This document shows positions 43,857 through 55,170 of a stretch of DNA of 64,000 bases, piece after piece. The stretch comes from Hypholoma sublateritium FD-334 SS-4. Taxonomy: Eukaryota; Basidiomycota; Agaricomycetes; Agaricales; Strophariaceae. The stretch covers positions 186,001-250,000 of the forward strand of contig KN817561.1 of NCBI GenBank assembly GCA_000827495.1, read 5' to 3'. The notes below the pieces were generated by a model. The model did not search any database, had not been told where the DNA came from, and worked only from the letters and a program-made list of their open reading frames with translations. The position numbers and the translations under genes are program-made. How positions within the stretch are numbered: the stretch's first letter is position 1; the number at the start of each line of letters is the position of its first letter.

Positions 43857-45571
43857 CTATTGGAACATTGCGGCAATGCTGCGTCCGCGCCTCCCTTTCT
43901 CCAGGTCGTCGACGGTGGATAGAAGGCCGAGGGACATCCTCCACCTTTCATCCCTGTCCGCTTGGTTTTGCCCATAGAGCGCCTTGTTTTTATGCCATAA
44001 ATTCTTATCTGTAGAGCCAAGGTTGTCCGCGTATCGTAGGACGCTTCCTGCGCAATATTGTGTCATTGACATCCTTATCTCTGCATCTGCGACAGGCGTG
44101 TTGAGATGCGTAACGGTAGCTGATGGGATCAGGATCGTATAGCCATGCGGAAATTCGATGACGAGCTTGAGCTCCCATAGTATAAGATGGCCACCTCGTC
44201 TGTGGTCGAACTTGCCCAAGGCGGTGATGGCGCACCACCCAAACGGGCAGTTCTGGGTGTCGCGATGGGGGCAGCAACAAACGCGTCGGAAATTGCAGGC
44301 TGTGGTGGGGAACGCCGTCTTCGGCGTAGTCCGTCGGAGTGGGGGTCGATCGCTTTTTTCGGCGAGGACCTGCTCGACCCGCTTTTTCTGGTAGTCATAG
44401 ACCCCGGGGTTCCAGAATGCGAAGGCGCCTGGAGTCGACGTTAGTTTATCAGAGCCGGATTGGGGGTATTGTTCACCGTTTTGAACCCCGGAGATCTGCC
44501 TGAACCCAGATGACTTGCAGATTCTGTCAATCTTCGCCCTATGGCGGCTGTCGCTGAGATTGATGGGGTGCTGGAATCCGCTAGGAAGGGTCCAGCCAAA
44601 ATTTACGGCGGGGAAATCCCCTCGCTTGTGTCGCAGCTCTCCGCTGCTGAACGCGTCTGACTCCGATTCTTCGACGAAAATATCCAGGAGTTCCTCGGCA
44701 TCCCTGCCGTACGACGGACTGTCGGGAGGCGCTACGATACAGCCGATGATTAGACCGCTCCGGTCCACGATGGGCCGCGGTCGCCTGCACGGCATCAAGT
44801 TTGGAACAGCGGGAGAACGCCAGGATAGACGCACTTTTTAGCACCGGGACTCGGATCAACGGCGATGTACTGGAATCCGTCCGCTTCGAGATCCTCTAGG
44901 AGGGTATCGCCGCGCAGGTCTGGCGGGGGGGGCTTATGCAGCGCAGTATACGCGCCGCGTGCAGCCGGCAGCTTGGCGGCGTCGAGGTCAGTTTGAATTG
45001 GCTGGGCGCTCTGTAGGCGTTTCCCCGCGGATGCGTTGGCCGCGCGGTATCCCTCGCGGATGATCTTTTCCTCCCGGGCGCGACGCTGCTTAATGTTCTG
45101 GCGGGTTTTTTTTTTTTGCGGGGCGGTATTTCCAGGCTCGGCGGTCCTCATCTGCTTACTAGGCCGCGCATCTGCGTAGTTACCTGGGCGCTTGTACGTC
45201 CCTGTCTGGGGTGCGCTGGGCGCTGGGCCGGCAGGCTCTGCTTCTGCGCCTAAAGTGGGAGATTTGAGATGGCGGATGGTTTGGGCGCAGAGACGGGCCC
45301 GCGTACGCTCGAGGAGTCTCACCAGGCAGAATCTCGTCGCACTGGCCCTCAGCGCTGATCGCAGCGTAGAGAAGGGCGGCGTAGTCTGTGTTCACCGAGA
45401 TCGCGTATTCCGGAAGGGTGTCCGGGTCGTCTGGCGTATCCCTATGCTGCGTCGTGCCGTCGGCTAAAGTAGCTGGGATGAGGCGGGGTGCGCAACGGCC
45501 AGAAAGAATAGCTTACCGGAGGGATGGTGCGGCAGCAATGGGGGGATGTGCGGAATATGGGGTATGGGCAT
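43857..45571 (-). CDS. TET/JBP-type 2-oxoglutarate/Fe(II) dioxygenase, four exons, 512 aa
   Basis: Relatives oxidise 5-methylcytosine (TET) or thymine (JBP) in DNA; the family is expanded in basidiomycetes. Exons 45571-45517, 45463-45323, 45249-44835 and 44784-43857 join in frame (1539 nt). The N-terminal ~170 residues are Pro/Ala-rich then strongly basic (PQKKKTRQNIKQRRAREEK), a possible nuclear targeting or DNA-binding segment. The domain starts FQYIAVDPSPG|RPRPIVDRSGLIIG. The Fe(II) site is visible as H377-x-D379 (CCPHRDTQNCPFGWCAITALG) and distal H430 (LIPSATVTHLNTP); R441 (AEIRMSMTQY) fits the 2-oxoglutarate-binding arginine. GGHLILWELKLVIEFP links them, as usual in this family. The enzyme looks catalytically complete. 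The substrate (5mC or other base) is inferred from family. Confidence 0.88.
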
Positions 45572-46948
45572 GTAGGGGGTAGATTCGCGTCAGAACGGCG
45601 TACGGATGCAGAAAAAGGCGCAGGTCAGGAATTCAGTCCATGAGCTCGACCGACCTGCGCAGCTGGGGCTTACCGGGTCCATGGTCTAACGGAGGCGTTG
45701 AGGGCGCGTTGAGCTTTATCATAGAGGAAGATTGCGGCGCGTGTCAGGAATTCATACGGTGAGGTAAGGCAGCATGGAGCTGGGAGTCCTACCGGCGAGG
45801 ACGCTCAAGCGCGTAGACAACTCGGAAGCGGAGTCGAAGGGCAGAACGACGCCGGGGTTGACGCGGACGCGTTGCAGGCAAGGCGGCTGTTTGGTGTATT
45901 GCGAGTCTTCAAAGAGGTGTTTCTGGAAATTGGGATTATGGCGGAGTCTATTTCGCTGAGCAAATTTGCCGGGCCAACGTTGATTTGCCCCACGTGAAAT
46001 TGCCTTATATAGGCCTCATCTGTGAAATGCATTGCTAACATCATTTAAATTACACATACTTATGTCCACCTGTTAACGCTTGTAAGGGCTGGAAATCGTT
46101 CGAGATTTTTAACCGAAAAAAAATTACTACGCATGCTAATTCTTATTAGAAATATATTTCCCCAGGGAAAAGGCAGCACATCGTCCGACAAAGCTGAAGG
46201 AAATGCATTTTCTCCGGTCAGCCAAAGATTTCCGAAAAGAATAGCTGCCTTGCAGCTATCCTGGACCGGCCGGGGGCGCGTCCCGGGTAGCCGCCGGCGT
46301 GTGATCGCCGCACTCCCTGCCGCAAGCGCAACTGACATCTAGGTAGCGCTTGCCAGTGGTCGCAGCGTCACGTTATATCTAACAACGTACAATACATATT
46401 TGATACACATGATTGTGACAGGAGAATGGGCGAAAGAAAATGCTCCCAAATCCTCTGAGCAAAAAGAGGGAGCACATCTTTGGTCCCGAGGTTCGACTCC
46501 CCACGCTTCAAAATTTCCGTACCAACAGGGAAAGAAGAGGCGCGGCCCGCGTTGCATTGATTCACCTCGCCCTCCTGCAGTGTTATGCGCCCATCTATCC
46601 GGGCGTTGATGCGGCGCAGCGTCAGCCCTTGATGCGCTGTGCTGTTCTGCATGCAAATCTGCTAGTGTACGCTGGCCCGCGCCCAGATGCATATATGATT
46701 CCTGCTGTTCGTTTTAAGCATAGTAAATTTGTTTTGTTTTTGAAATATTCATGTCGGGGAAGTCTTCGAAGCAGAATGTACGCAAACGAAGCATGAAAGA
46801 AAAGGGGAAGCCGCGAGGCAGCATGAAAGGGAAAAAACGGCTAGAAATCTAATCTAATCGCAGGGGGCGCTACGCGCCATGGCACGCTCGCGGATCATAG
46901 ACGTGCATAGACCCGGATCAACTGCTTTGATCCCATCTACGGTGTCAC
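45572..46948. other. Intergenic upstream of the dioxygenase gene
   Basis: Includes the dioxygenase promoter and AT-rich sequence from 45.95 to 46.8 kb. Small frames on both strands near 46.1 and 46.5 kb are not convincing. No RNA gene supported. Confidence 0.45.
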
Positions 46949-47573
46949 GTGTTGCTACAAAGTCCGAATTGCCGCAGCAAGAGCTGCAAGACACCATTTT
47001 CGATTCTCTTCCTACACCCTTTCCTGGTCTGCTCACTCCCTCGACACGGGAAGGATAGTGTCCTACTCCCCGCATTAGCTCGATCATTTTCTTGGGTACT
47101 TTCGTCCCTGCTGCCTTTCGCTTTGAGCTTTTCCCGGAGACGCCGCGCTCGGCTTCCATGCGGCACCAACTTAGAAGAGCTCACCTCAAATCTGGGCCAG
47201 ATACATGCGTGCCCCATAGCTGGCTCAGATGTCGTCTTCGTTCTTTCTTCCGCTACTTCAGCTCCTGCAGGCGATGTGCGACGCTTTGCCTACTTTGGCT
47301 GTAAGTAAAGTTTAAACCGTGAACATCAGGCTGTTTGTATACACATAAACTGGCGACAGATGCATGTCAGCCTCGTCACTCAGGGAGCCTTTGCTACTCA
47401 CAGGTGCTTCGCCAAAGCTAGTCGACAACGCGCTGTATCTCATCCTCATCCCGTCATGGAGCGAGGTGCTCATGTCCGATCCCCTCGATCGCACAAATAC
47501 GGAGTTACTTGAATGGGCACTCGCGCCGATCCATGACGTCGACAAGAGGCTCACGCACATCGCGTGCTTCTGA
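46949..47573 (+). CDS. Unrecognised coding segment, probably two exons of a small gene
   Basis: Two segments splice well: one ending DVVFVLSSATSAPAGDVRRFAYFG|, and one starting SSSLREPLLLTGASPKLV, reading NALYLILIPSWSEVLMSDPL and ending HIACF and a stop at 47573. The intron (about 47301-47370, GTAAGT...TCAG) keeps frame. The 5' end is unclear: the frame opens at 46949 but the first ~60 residues look non-natural, so more introns or a later start are likely. Family not recognised. Confidence 0.4.
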
Positions 47574-47705
47574 AAATACAATACTCACAAATCGCGCGCG
47601 CTATTTCTAGCCCGACATATCCTGACTGATCAAAGCTCGCCTCATTGCATCATATACATGCGCGTATGCTCGCCCCCGACCGCCGGCTCCTGATCTGGCT
47701 GGCCC

Positions 47706-48500
47706 CTATACAAGGCACCTTGGGCCACTGGATTCTCCACTTACTTGGCTGCGGCTTACAGGGGCGACTCGATCTGCGCGGGGTGAATCGGTTTGCGGAC
47801 GGTGCGCGCCTTTGTTTATCAAATTCGCGCATGACGCGACGCCGCCGATTGCGAAGAGAAACGCAGCGACGCCTGCAGCGCCCGCCCACGGCAGCCAGCG
47901 CGCGACGCCGCGCACGCTCGAGGCGTCGTCCTCGAAGAAGTCCTCCGGCGCGTCCGCGGGCGGCCNCACGAGGGCGTACAGCAGGAGCGCAAGNGGCAGC
48001 GCCAGGACCACGCCGCCCGTCGCGCCCGCCTCGAGCGACGCACCCACGGACGCCGCGCGGAAGANCGAGCGCGGCGCGGGCCGTGCAGCGCGCAAGAGCG
48101 CGTGCCCCACGGCCATGTACAGCAGCGCGAGCAGNGGCGGCACGGGGAGAAAGAGGAGCGCTAGGACGCCCGGGCGCATGCGCAGCGGCGTGGGGCGCGG
48201 CATGAGCGACGACGCGCGCCGCAGCTGGCGCACTGCGCGCGGGAATTCGGGCGCGTCACCGGGGCGCTTTCCTGNCGGCTGCACGCGCACCTCCTGCTGA
48301 ACGGCGTCGGGCGACGCGGGAGACACGGGCGAGTAAACGGGGCGCTGGCCAAGGGTGTACGGGTGAGGTGGTGGCGAGGACTTGGCCGCATCTGTCAGCG
48401 AGCTGCTCGGTGTGCCATATACTGATCTCTCCGATATGGCGGGGTTGCCGCGGCGTGCGACTGCCGCGCTCAAATATTTGCCAGACTGTATGGAGAGCAC
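47706..48500 (-). CDS. Small integral membrane protein, ~264 aa
   Basis: Unrecognised. A Ser/Pro-rich N-terminal half (SSPPPHPYTLGQRP, SPVSPASPDAVQQ) is followed by three hydrophobic helices: RPGVLALLFLPVP-LLALLYMAVGHALL, GGVVLALxLALLLYALV, and WAGAAGVAAFLFAIGGVAS. The second and third are separated by an acidic loop (PEDFFEDDASS). The layout is typical of small fungal transmembrane proteins of unknown function. Four to five ambiguous bases fall in the frame, so some residues are unknown, but no stop interrupts it. Very GC-rich. The start at 48500 is simply the first in-frame ATG. Confidence 0.55.
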   Translation of the reverse strand: MLSIQSGKYLSAAVARRGNPAISERSVYGTPSSSLTDAAKSSPPPHPYTLGQRPVYSPVSPASPDAVQQEVRVQPXGKRPGDAPEFPRAVRQLRRASSLMPRPTPLRMRPGVLALLFLPVPXLLALLYMAVGHALLRAARPAPRSXFRAASVGASLEAGATGGVVLALXLALLLYALVXPPADAPEDFFEDDASSVRGVARWLPWAGAAGVAAFLFAIGGVASCANLINKGAHRPQTDSPRADRVAPVSRSQVSGESSGPRCLV

Positions 48501-48640
48501 CTGGTGTTCATCGCCCGTTCAATATAGCATTGCTCGTCTCGCTAGCAGGCTGCGGATGTAGCGTTAGGTCTCTGATGCGCCATTATAGTACGCGGGCGTT
48601 CGGCAGGATAGCACTCACTTCATTCAAACATCAGCGCCTT

Positions 48641-49078
48641 CTAGTCTTTACCTGACATAGCATTCACCATCGACTTCTGCCTAAACTTTTCTTCTTCATG
48701 ATATGTTTGTGGCAGATCCTTCTTCCCTTGCTGACGGCGTTCAATACCAAAAGATGCAGCCGTCCCCTCCAATATATTCAGCCCTGCTTCCCCGGTCCTT
48801 CGCAATCTATCCGCCCCTGCTGAAGCTGACCTCCCTCTCGTCACCCACTGTCCCTTTGCTCCTCCCTTTCCCGAGCCTCCCCAATATTTTTTGATATACC
48901 TCCTGTGATACAAATGCCTCTTTTTCCAAATTCGTGAAGCAGCTGATTTATTTCTGCTTCGTCTGCTTCCCATGCTATGGGACGGAGAATCTGCCACTTC
49001 GACTACAGATGCGCTCTTACCTTCTGTGCGGCACAAGCTACAATCCAAATGAATGTAATCCATGCTGAAGCCAAGCAA
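48641..49078 (-). CDS. Uncertain basic protein, 145 aa
   Basis: Low confidence. A 145-codon frame rich in Arg, Lys, Ser and Gly (SRRSRNKSAASRIWKKRHL, WGGSGKGGAKGQWV) without a known domain; it starts MLGFSMDYIHLDCSLCR. Parts of the same DNA have a diverged, frame-broken relative at about 50.9-51.95 kb. It could be a real orphan gene or chance. Confidence 0.25.
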   Translation of the reverse strand: MLGFSMDYIHLDCSLCRTEGKSASVVEVADSPSHSMGSRRSRNKSAASRIWKKRHLYHRRYIKKYWGGSGKGGAKGQWVTRGRSASAGADRLRRTGEAGLNILEGTAASFGIERRQQGKKDLPQTYHEEEKFRQKSMVNAMSGKD

Positions 49079-50192
49079 TGCTGATCTTGTTTTATTGAAT
49101 TATTGACTTCTCTTGCCACCTCCTTCTACTTAGCAGTACACGAAGCACTGTATAGCGATGCCAAGGTGCGGCTATTCCTCGGTAGCTGCGCCGGTACATC
49201 GCTGGGCACGATACAGCCTACGCCGGGTTGTGCATTTTAGCCAGCATGGGAAAGGCGTCAGCACAAGCTTCAAACGCTAAATTTCCAGGACGCAGTCGCC
49301 GCGCATGAGCACTGAAGGGCTCAATCTGGCTGCCGCGGCGAAGGTGAAACGCCGCCCCGGCGCGGATGTTAGAGGATTGCAGCATACTAATCGGGTTTTG
49401 TGAAATCTTCCAATAGGACGGAAGCAAGGTGATGGAACGCTAAGTTACTTAATAGGAATACTAAAACTGCTACGCGTTTAGTGCTCATAAATCTAGCATA
49501 AGCGTCGCGATTTCCCCTGAATACTCTGATCTTGTTGACTTGCCGTCGTGGTTTTGCCCTGTCTGTTCCCACGTAACGGCTGCATCTACACACATCCTGA
49601 CCTGGGGATTTCTGCATATCCTGAGGCATAATGAATAGTCGAATATAGCCGGTGTAGTGGATTTGGCAATAAATTCGAGCTGAAGTGACTGTCGTAGCCC
49701 CCAAATCCCCTCACTACATTTCATTGGCCGAGCATATCCCGCCACCGCGACCTCATCTACTCGAAAGTGCCGCATGGCTGCAACAAACCAAACGACGGAG
49801 CTGGTCTTCATCAATTCGTCTCGTCCACGGATGGCCGGGCCCACAGCTAAAGTTATCAGGTGAAGAGATGCCTACTATATGCTTCCACGACACCCCGTTT
49901 CGCCTACTTTGTATGGACGCGCTCCAGTCCCGCCAATATCTGGGAGTTTGGCCGCTAGGCGAAAAAGTGATTACGTTCTAACAAAAGGTATTCCAATGCC
50001 TCCCCTATCTGCGGGAAGGAGTTATTTAGCAAATTGCATAGTTTCCGAACTGAAGAAAGTAGAGCCGTTCGCAATCGACCCTCGAAATTGGAGCACCAGG
50101 GAACCGGCCTGTATGTTGGAGTTTTAGCTCTGAAAAGTCTGCACAGCAACGTTCTATTTTTTGACCAGCATTGCTTTTCAGCCATACCATCT

Positions 50193-50731
50193 ATGAACTT
50201 GGATAAGGCGCCGGTTTTTTCCCCCTCTGAGGGCCATACATCAGCCTTCTTTCAGCTACGCAGCTTGGATCTGTTGCCTGCGGAGGGACTGAGTGAGGAT
50301 GAATTTTGGGGCCTATTTTCCAGATGCGCAATTTGTCAAAACTTCATGACTGCCAGAACCATTCCATACCATCGTTGCCCGGTTGCCGGTCAGTTCCTCC
50401 TTAACTCGACCAGCTGCAATCTTCTTCTTACCCATTCAAAACTTTATTAGACTCTCAGGGCATTATATCTGACAAGACCGCCGTGAAAAATATGTACTTT
50501 CTCTGGCTTCTCGACGCCCACAACACCGGCCAGGCTACAGGCGTTCCCGAGGAGATTTTCAAGGAGATTTTCTACGAATGCGCGGAGTGCGGTCGATATA
50601 TGACGAAAAGGCTGTCATTCAACCATCATGATGACTCTGATGACTGGGAATTTTCAGACTCGGAGTCCCTATGCGTATATCTGCGCGGAAAAATTAAAAC
50701 TGAGGACCCCGCATCAGCCATTCCTCATTAG
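50193..50731 (+). CDS. Protein with two zinc-ribbon-like repeats, at least 158 aa
   Basis: A basidiomycete family of unknown function. Two exons, 50193-50388 and 50451-50731, join in frame (477 nt). It begins MNLDKAPVFSPSEGHTSAFF. The first module, FSRCAICQNFMTARTIPYHRC, has Cys-x2-Cys and His-x-Cys as in small zinc folds. The second, FYECAECGRYMTKRLSFNHH, has the same spacing but lacks the last Cys. Upstream at 49986-50115 the strand encodes a natural extension (GRSYLANCIVSELKKVEPF, DPRNWSTREPAC), and at 49880-49980 (TPFRLLCMDALQSRQYLG). They are separated from the model by a one-base frame break near 50118, so the full gene probably starts near 49.7 kb and may be damaged. Confidence 0.55.
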
Positions 50732-52192
50732 CGTTCTCTGGAAGCGGGCGGGGTTTTGGGGAGCTTGTATTCTACTCTCCTACGCCATTATTTATTTGAG
50801 AAGTAGACTTACTAGAGGAGACCCGCATCTAGTATTACAGCTCAGATTTACTTCATCGCCCAAAGCGATATAGTCGTTCCCTCCACCTTCAGTCCACGGT
50901 TTCCTGCTCCCTCACATCTTATTCACTCCTGCTTGAGTCGACCTCGTGCCATATGCCGTTCCTTTTCTCCCCCCCTCCGAATCTCCTAGCTTCTGAGTCT
51001 CTGCTTTTATATATATGTATATCTCCTGTGATACGCCTTGGAGCTATTCTTCCTTCCGCTTCAGTCCTGAAATCAGAAACATGGGTGCGATAGCAAGCGC
51101 ATCTCTTTTGCCGATCCGCAACGAGTTCAACGAGCTCCTGACTTGTGCATGGTTGTTATCGCTATAGGAGTTATATAGGAGTCTGTGATAGTAGAGACTG
51201 ACACATACCTGCACATAATCTAGCCGAGTTTGCATTATCACAACCGCATCGTTGATTTTTTTTACATGAATACATCCTGCACCCACTGCACTTAGTAGTG
51301 GCGTAACTTACGTTGTCTGTCAATTTCAAAGCCTAACTGGCCCATATTTACCAGCAGTGGCTCGGCAGTTATCCGTATCCTTAATGAAATGTCCTTCCGA
51401 TTGGTCCCCAAGTCCTTCGAAAGGGCTAGCCTACCTTTACGCACGCCAATTTTCCTGCTGCTCGTCTCGCGGCTCAGGGTGTTTCTCATCTCTCATATAT
51501 ATGATGGAGCCTGAGTAGTGACGAATTCATGACACCCGCGGCAGCGGTGTACGCAGCCCTTCCGAACCGGTCGCTCACTGGCAGGTGTCAAAGTCACGGT
51601 ACTTAGTCCCCATTCAATTTCTAGACATGTCTTATGGCTTTTAAAAAAAATTAGCGCCAGCGGGAGGGTATGATGCACCTCGGTCCTCGCCGCCTATGCT
51701 GGTCTCGGAAAACGTACTTATTGAGATTACGAGTCTAAGCTGCCTTCTTATATTCGAAAACAAACGGCGCTGTTGAGTAAGTATGTGCAATTTTGCAAAT
51801 CGGATATGGTTTCCCCGGCTCCGTGTCACGGTATCACACATAAGTATTGGCGCTATATCTAATGCTGTAGCATAGGATGACGTTCTCCTTTGGTTCTCCT
51901 CCCTTCTTAGCGGCGCATGCTGCAATCTACATGAATCTAATCTAAGTATACCGCCTTCGAAGCGATAGTTGTTTGCAGCTGATATAGCAATGATTAATTG
52001 TTCCGAGTTGTATAAGCTCTCCTATAGAAGGTTACATAATGTCATCAAATTCAGCTGTCTTTAAGCACCGACGCTTCCAGTGTATCTTTATTTCAAGTTT
52101 CCCCAAATCGGCTGAAGCTGTGCGTACTAGACAGCATATCTAGTATGGGTGGCGTGACTTAATGACCTTTCGGTAGCCTTCCCAAGGTCGAC
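50732..52192. other. Intergenic, with a decayed copy of the 48.6-49.1 kb sequence
   Basis: No gene model. Blocks at ~50900-51045 and ~51896-51945 resemble those at ~48770-48925 and ~49018-49055 (for example CCTCCTGTGATAC and GCTrCAATCyAnATGAAT), suggesting an old segmental duplication with an insertion between the blocks. Confidence 0.4.
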
Positions 52193-55170
52193 ATGGAGTC
52201 CCCCCCGGCTGAAACAGCACGGAATACAGAAAACATGCCCCCAGCACCCACTCTTTGCGAGGTTCAGGTAAAGCCACTAAGGGAGATAGTGTTGCAAATG
52301 GACTGCGCGTCTCAGAGTGCACTGCCTGCCAGTGACGAGCATGGGTTGCGCGGCCTCGACTACTGCCCCGACGCCATACTATGCTTTCAAAGTACGTTGA
52401 CGATTTGACCCACTGCGCTGTTCTTTTCATCGGACATCCACGTAGGAACATCGTCTATGTCTACGAATGGGTTGCTAAGAGTCATGAACGCGAGTGAATA
52501 CTCGGTGGTTTTCAAACTCAAAACCACGCGCCCGCCGGTACGTGTCCGTGAATCGCTGATTACTGCGCTCATACTTTAATAGACGTACTACGCGCACCCA
52601 AAATCTGGCAGGATTGAATCTGGACGGAGCATGGTTGTAAACAGTACGCATTGATCTGCTTTTTGGACCCGGCACCGCTGCTGAACCACGAATCTATCCG
52701 CGTAGTTAAAGGCGTACCGCTACCGGAAGAGCCCTCTTTGGACAGGATATGCACTCATAAATTCCTTGTTGAGATTTTTTCCATAGTTCCAGAGCGGGAT
52801 AATCTTTCACCGGTAAAGGATACCGCATGCGTTTCGCGGCCATCTTGGGAAATAGCGGAAGAGAGGGCAAGGGGTTCGTCTGGCCGTGAAGTGTGCCAGG
52901 TACCCAGTGGAGAAATACGCATCGATTTCTATGCTGCCGATAGGCTTCGCTTTCACAGTGATGGTTTTACCTTGGATTCTGGCTACTCTGATTTCTGACA
53001 AGTTTCATAGGGCCATTGACAGGATCGATGTCGCGGTTGCTGATAATCAAGAACACTAATCCCTACCCGATTGCATTTAAACTTGAAACTACGCTTCCAG
53101 AAGTGCGTGGAAGCAGGATTCATTATTGGTTCCTATGCTCACGCCTTGGAGGTAGCTGTACTTCGCTCGGCCAAATTCGGGCAGAGTCGAGCCTAATCAG
53201 ATCATTCAGACAACGAGTGAGCCCTGCCCACTCTTTTCCTATATGTTTCCTAAATCGTGTCCCGATACACTGCGCAGTCCAATGCAAGCAGTTCCTGGAG
53301 CAGCCGACATTTGATATGGAATGTAAGCCCAAATTCCGGGTCAGATTTGCCATCATTGCCCGTGGGCAAGAAAAATTATCGGTGATGAAAGCTGTAGGTT
53401 GTCGTTTTTGCCGCCGTTTTGTTTTCTCAGGCTCCGATGCTTTTGTTATCAATCACTGACGCTACTACTAGCTTCAAATCGCTGAAGAAAGCAAATTAGC
53501 AAAAGTCTATATGATTCGTGATACTCATGCCCCCGGCGATGGGATGACGCCTGAAGAGCTGGCTGAATACCCAGCAAAAACGGCACTTCCTGCGCTGGAG
53601 ACTCAGGTTCAACCACCCGCGAACGCCGAGGAGAGTATGCGTGACACGGCTCGACTTGAGGTTGAAGTAAAGGAGCTTCGCCGAAGAATGCGCGTCTCAT
53701 TTCGTCCTAGTGAAGGCGATGCACTCTGCTTCCAAAGTACGTTAACTGAACCCACGGACCGCTGGATTCTAATAAGGTGCACAGGGCCACTTACAAGGCC
53801 CATATCAAGGTCGTTAGCAATTTCGAACCACAACCCCCACCCAATAGAGTACAGGGTCAAGACGACGAGCCCAAAGGTGTGTGTATTCAAGGCATTATGC
53901 ACCGCACTTACCCTAGACGTAAGTCTTACTTTGTGCGCCCAAATTCCGGAAAAATAGAGCCAGGACGGACCATACATATAGCAGGTGAGCGTCGATTTAT
54001 CATTCTTTGTACATGGTACATTCCGAGTTAGAACTTTATGTTTTATGTAGTTGAGAGGATGCCTTTCGCAGTGGAACCCCCTCAAAACGAGAGATGCCGA
54101 GACCAATTTCTGGTCGAGATTACTGCCGTCATTCCCGCACGGGACAATCCCAGAGTCTCAGCAGGCGATATTGTAGGGATTTTCCGTCGCTTTTTCTGCT
54201 TCTGCATGCTCAAGCTGTTTCCTTTTTTACTAGCGTGAAAGTCCCGCAGATAATGGTCCAAGCCAGTTCTATAAGTTCGGCGTGAATTATCTCCCAGAAG
54301 AGGGCCTAACACCTGAGGAGTTGGCTGAGTACGAAGCTGGAATGGCACATGCCATACCAGAGGAGCTGTTCTCCATCTATCCTAGCTCATGCCTTTGCTT
54401 CAAAAGTATGTCGCCCCGCGCCTCAGGCCCCAATAAATACTCATACAAGAAGTAGGACCTCTTAGAAACCCATTGAATTTAATGGGGCATGTAACCCTTA
54501 CGAACATGTCTACTCGTCCTATAGCTTCCATGACTTTACTTACCGCCCCCAATGCGCGGGTGAGTTTCCTCGGGATGCGTGGTGCCGTCTGCCCTTATTC
54601 TTGGCAATAGATGTACACCGTGATGCCTGCTAATGCTCGAATCGAACCCGGCGAATGCTTAGAAATACAAAGTGAGCACCGTATGGTCGTTTGGATGTAA
54701 GTTTACTCAGGGCATTTGTCATTACAGTCCTGCGCGTGCCGGTGGATGTGGAGCCGTCTGTGCAAGAGATATACCCAGACGCGTTCTCTTTCCTGTGCAC
54801 AGCCATCCATCCTGGACAAGATCATCTCGATTTAAGCGACGTTGTACGCATTCGCCAGTCGTTGCTGCGGTAATTTTATAAATGCTCATTGCTGTTTTTA
54901 CAGTGGGCAGCCGCCACGAGCAATAAACGAGCTATATTCCAGAAGAAACTTCCAGTACTTTTCATTCCGCAGGGAGGCCTCACACCTGAAGAAGAGCTTA
55001 TTAAGGCACGGCAGGGATTGTTTGATCGCCTGCGAGACATTGAGGCCTTGGAAGAAGTCGGTAGGCTGAGCTTGCTGGGAAAGGATGAAATAGATGAGGG
55101 GGATGCATATTGGGAGCAGCTAAATGACGCTCGAAAGGCTCTGGTCCGTTTGGCAGCAATTCAAACCTAG
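52193..55170 (+). CDS. Quadruple MSP-domain (VAP-like) protein, 17 exons, 693 aa
   Basis: MSP domains in VAP proteins bind FFAT motifs at membrane contact sites. This gene encodes four in tandem. Exon starts: 52193, 52446, 52583, 52706, 52864, 53011, 53156, 53278, 53472, 53785, 53924, 54051, 54234, 54456, 54611, 54728 and 54904. All introns are GT-AG and 2082 nt are in frame. Each repeat reads LxF(Q/H/K)R-PL...LxIxNxNPxPIxFKLxTTxP, then YxxRPxSGRIEPG, then an acidic EP-C--KF-VE strand. Clearest is repeat 3 (ISNHNPHPIEYRVKTTSPK|SYFVRPNSGKIEPG). Linkers share LTPEELAEY, and the C-terminus is a charged helix. The three domain introns sit at identical places: exon lengths are 92, 92, 92, 104 and 61, 61, 61, 61 nt. 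There is no C-terminal membrane anchor, unlike VAP. Repeats 1 and 4 have diverged most, so their ligand binding is uncertain. Confidence 0.88.

Noticed and set aside
46488..46505. GGTTCGACTCCCC resembling a tRNA T-arm
   Set aside because: The stem does not pair properly and no D-arm, anticodon arm or acceptor stem could be placed upstream.
47645..48205. Plus-strand frame rich in Arg/Pro/Ala opposite the membrane protein
   Set aside because: It is the antisense shadow of a GC-rich minus-strand gene and has no natural composition.
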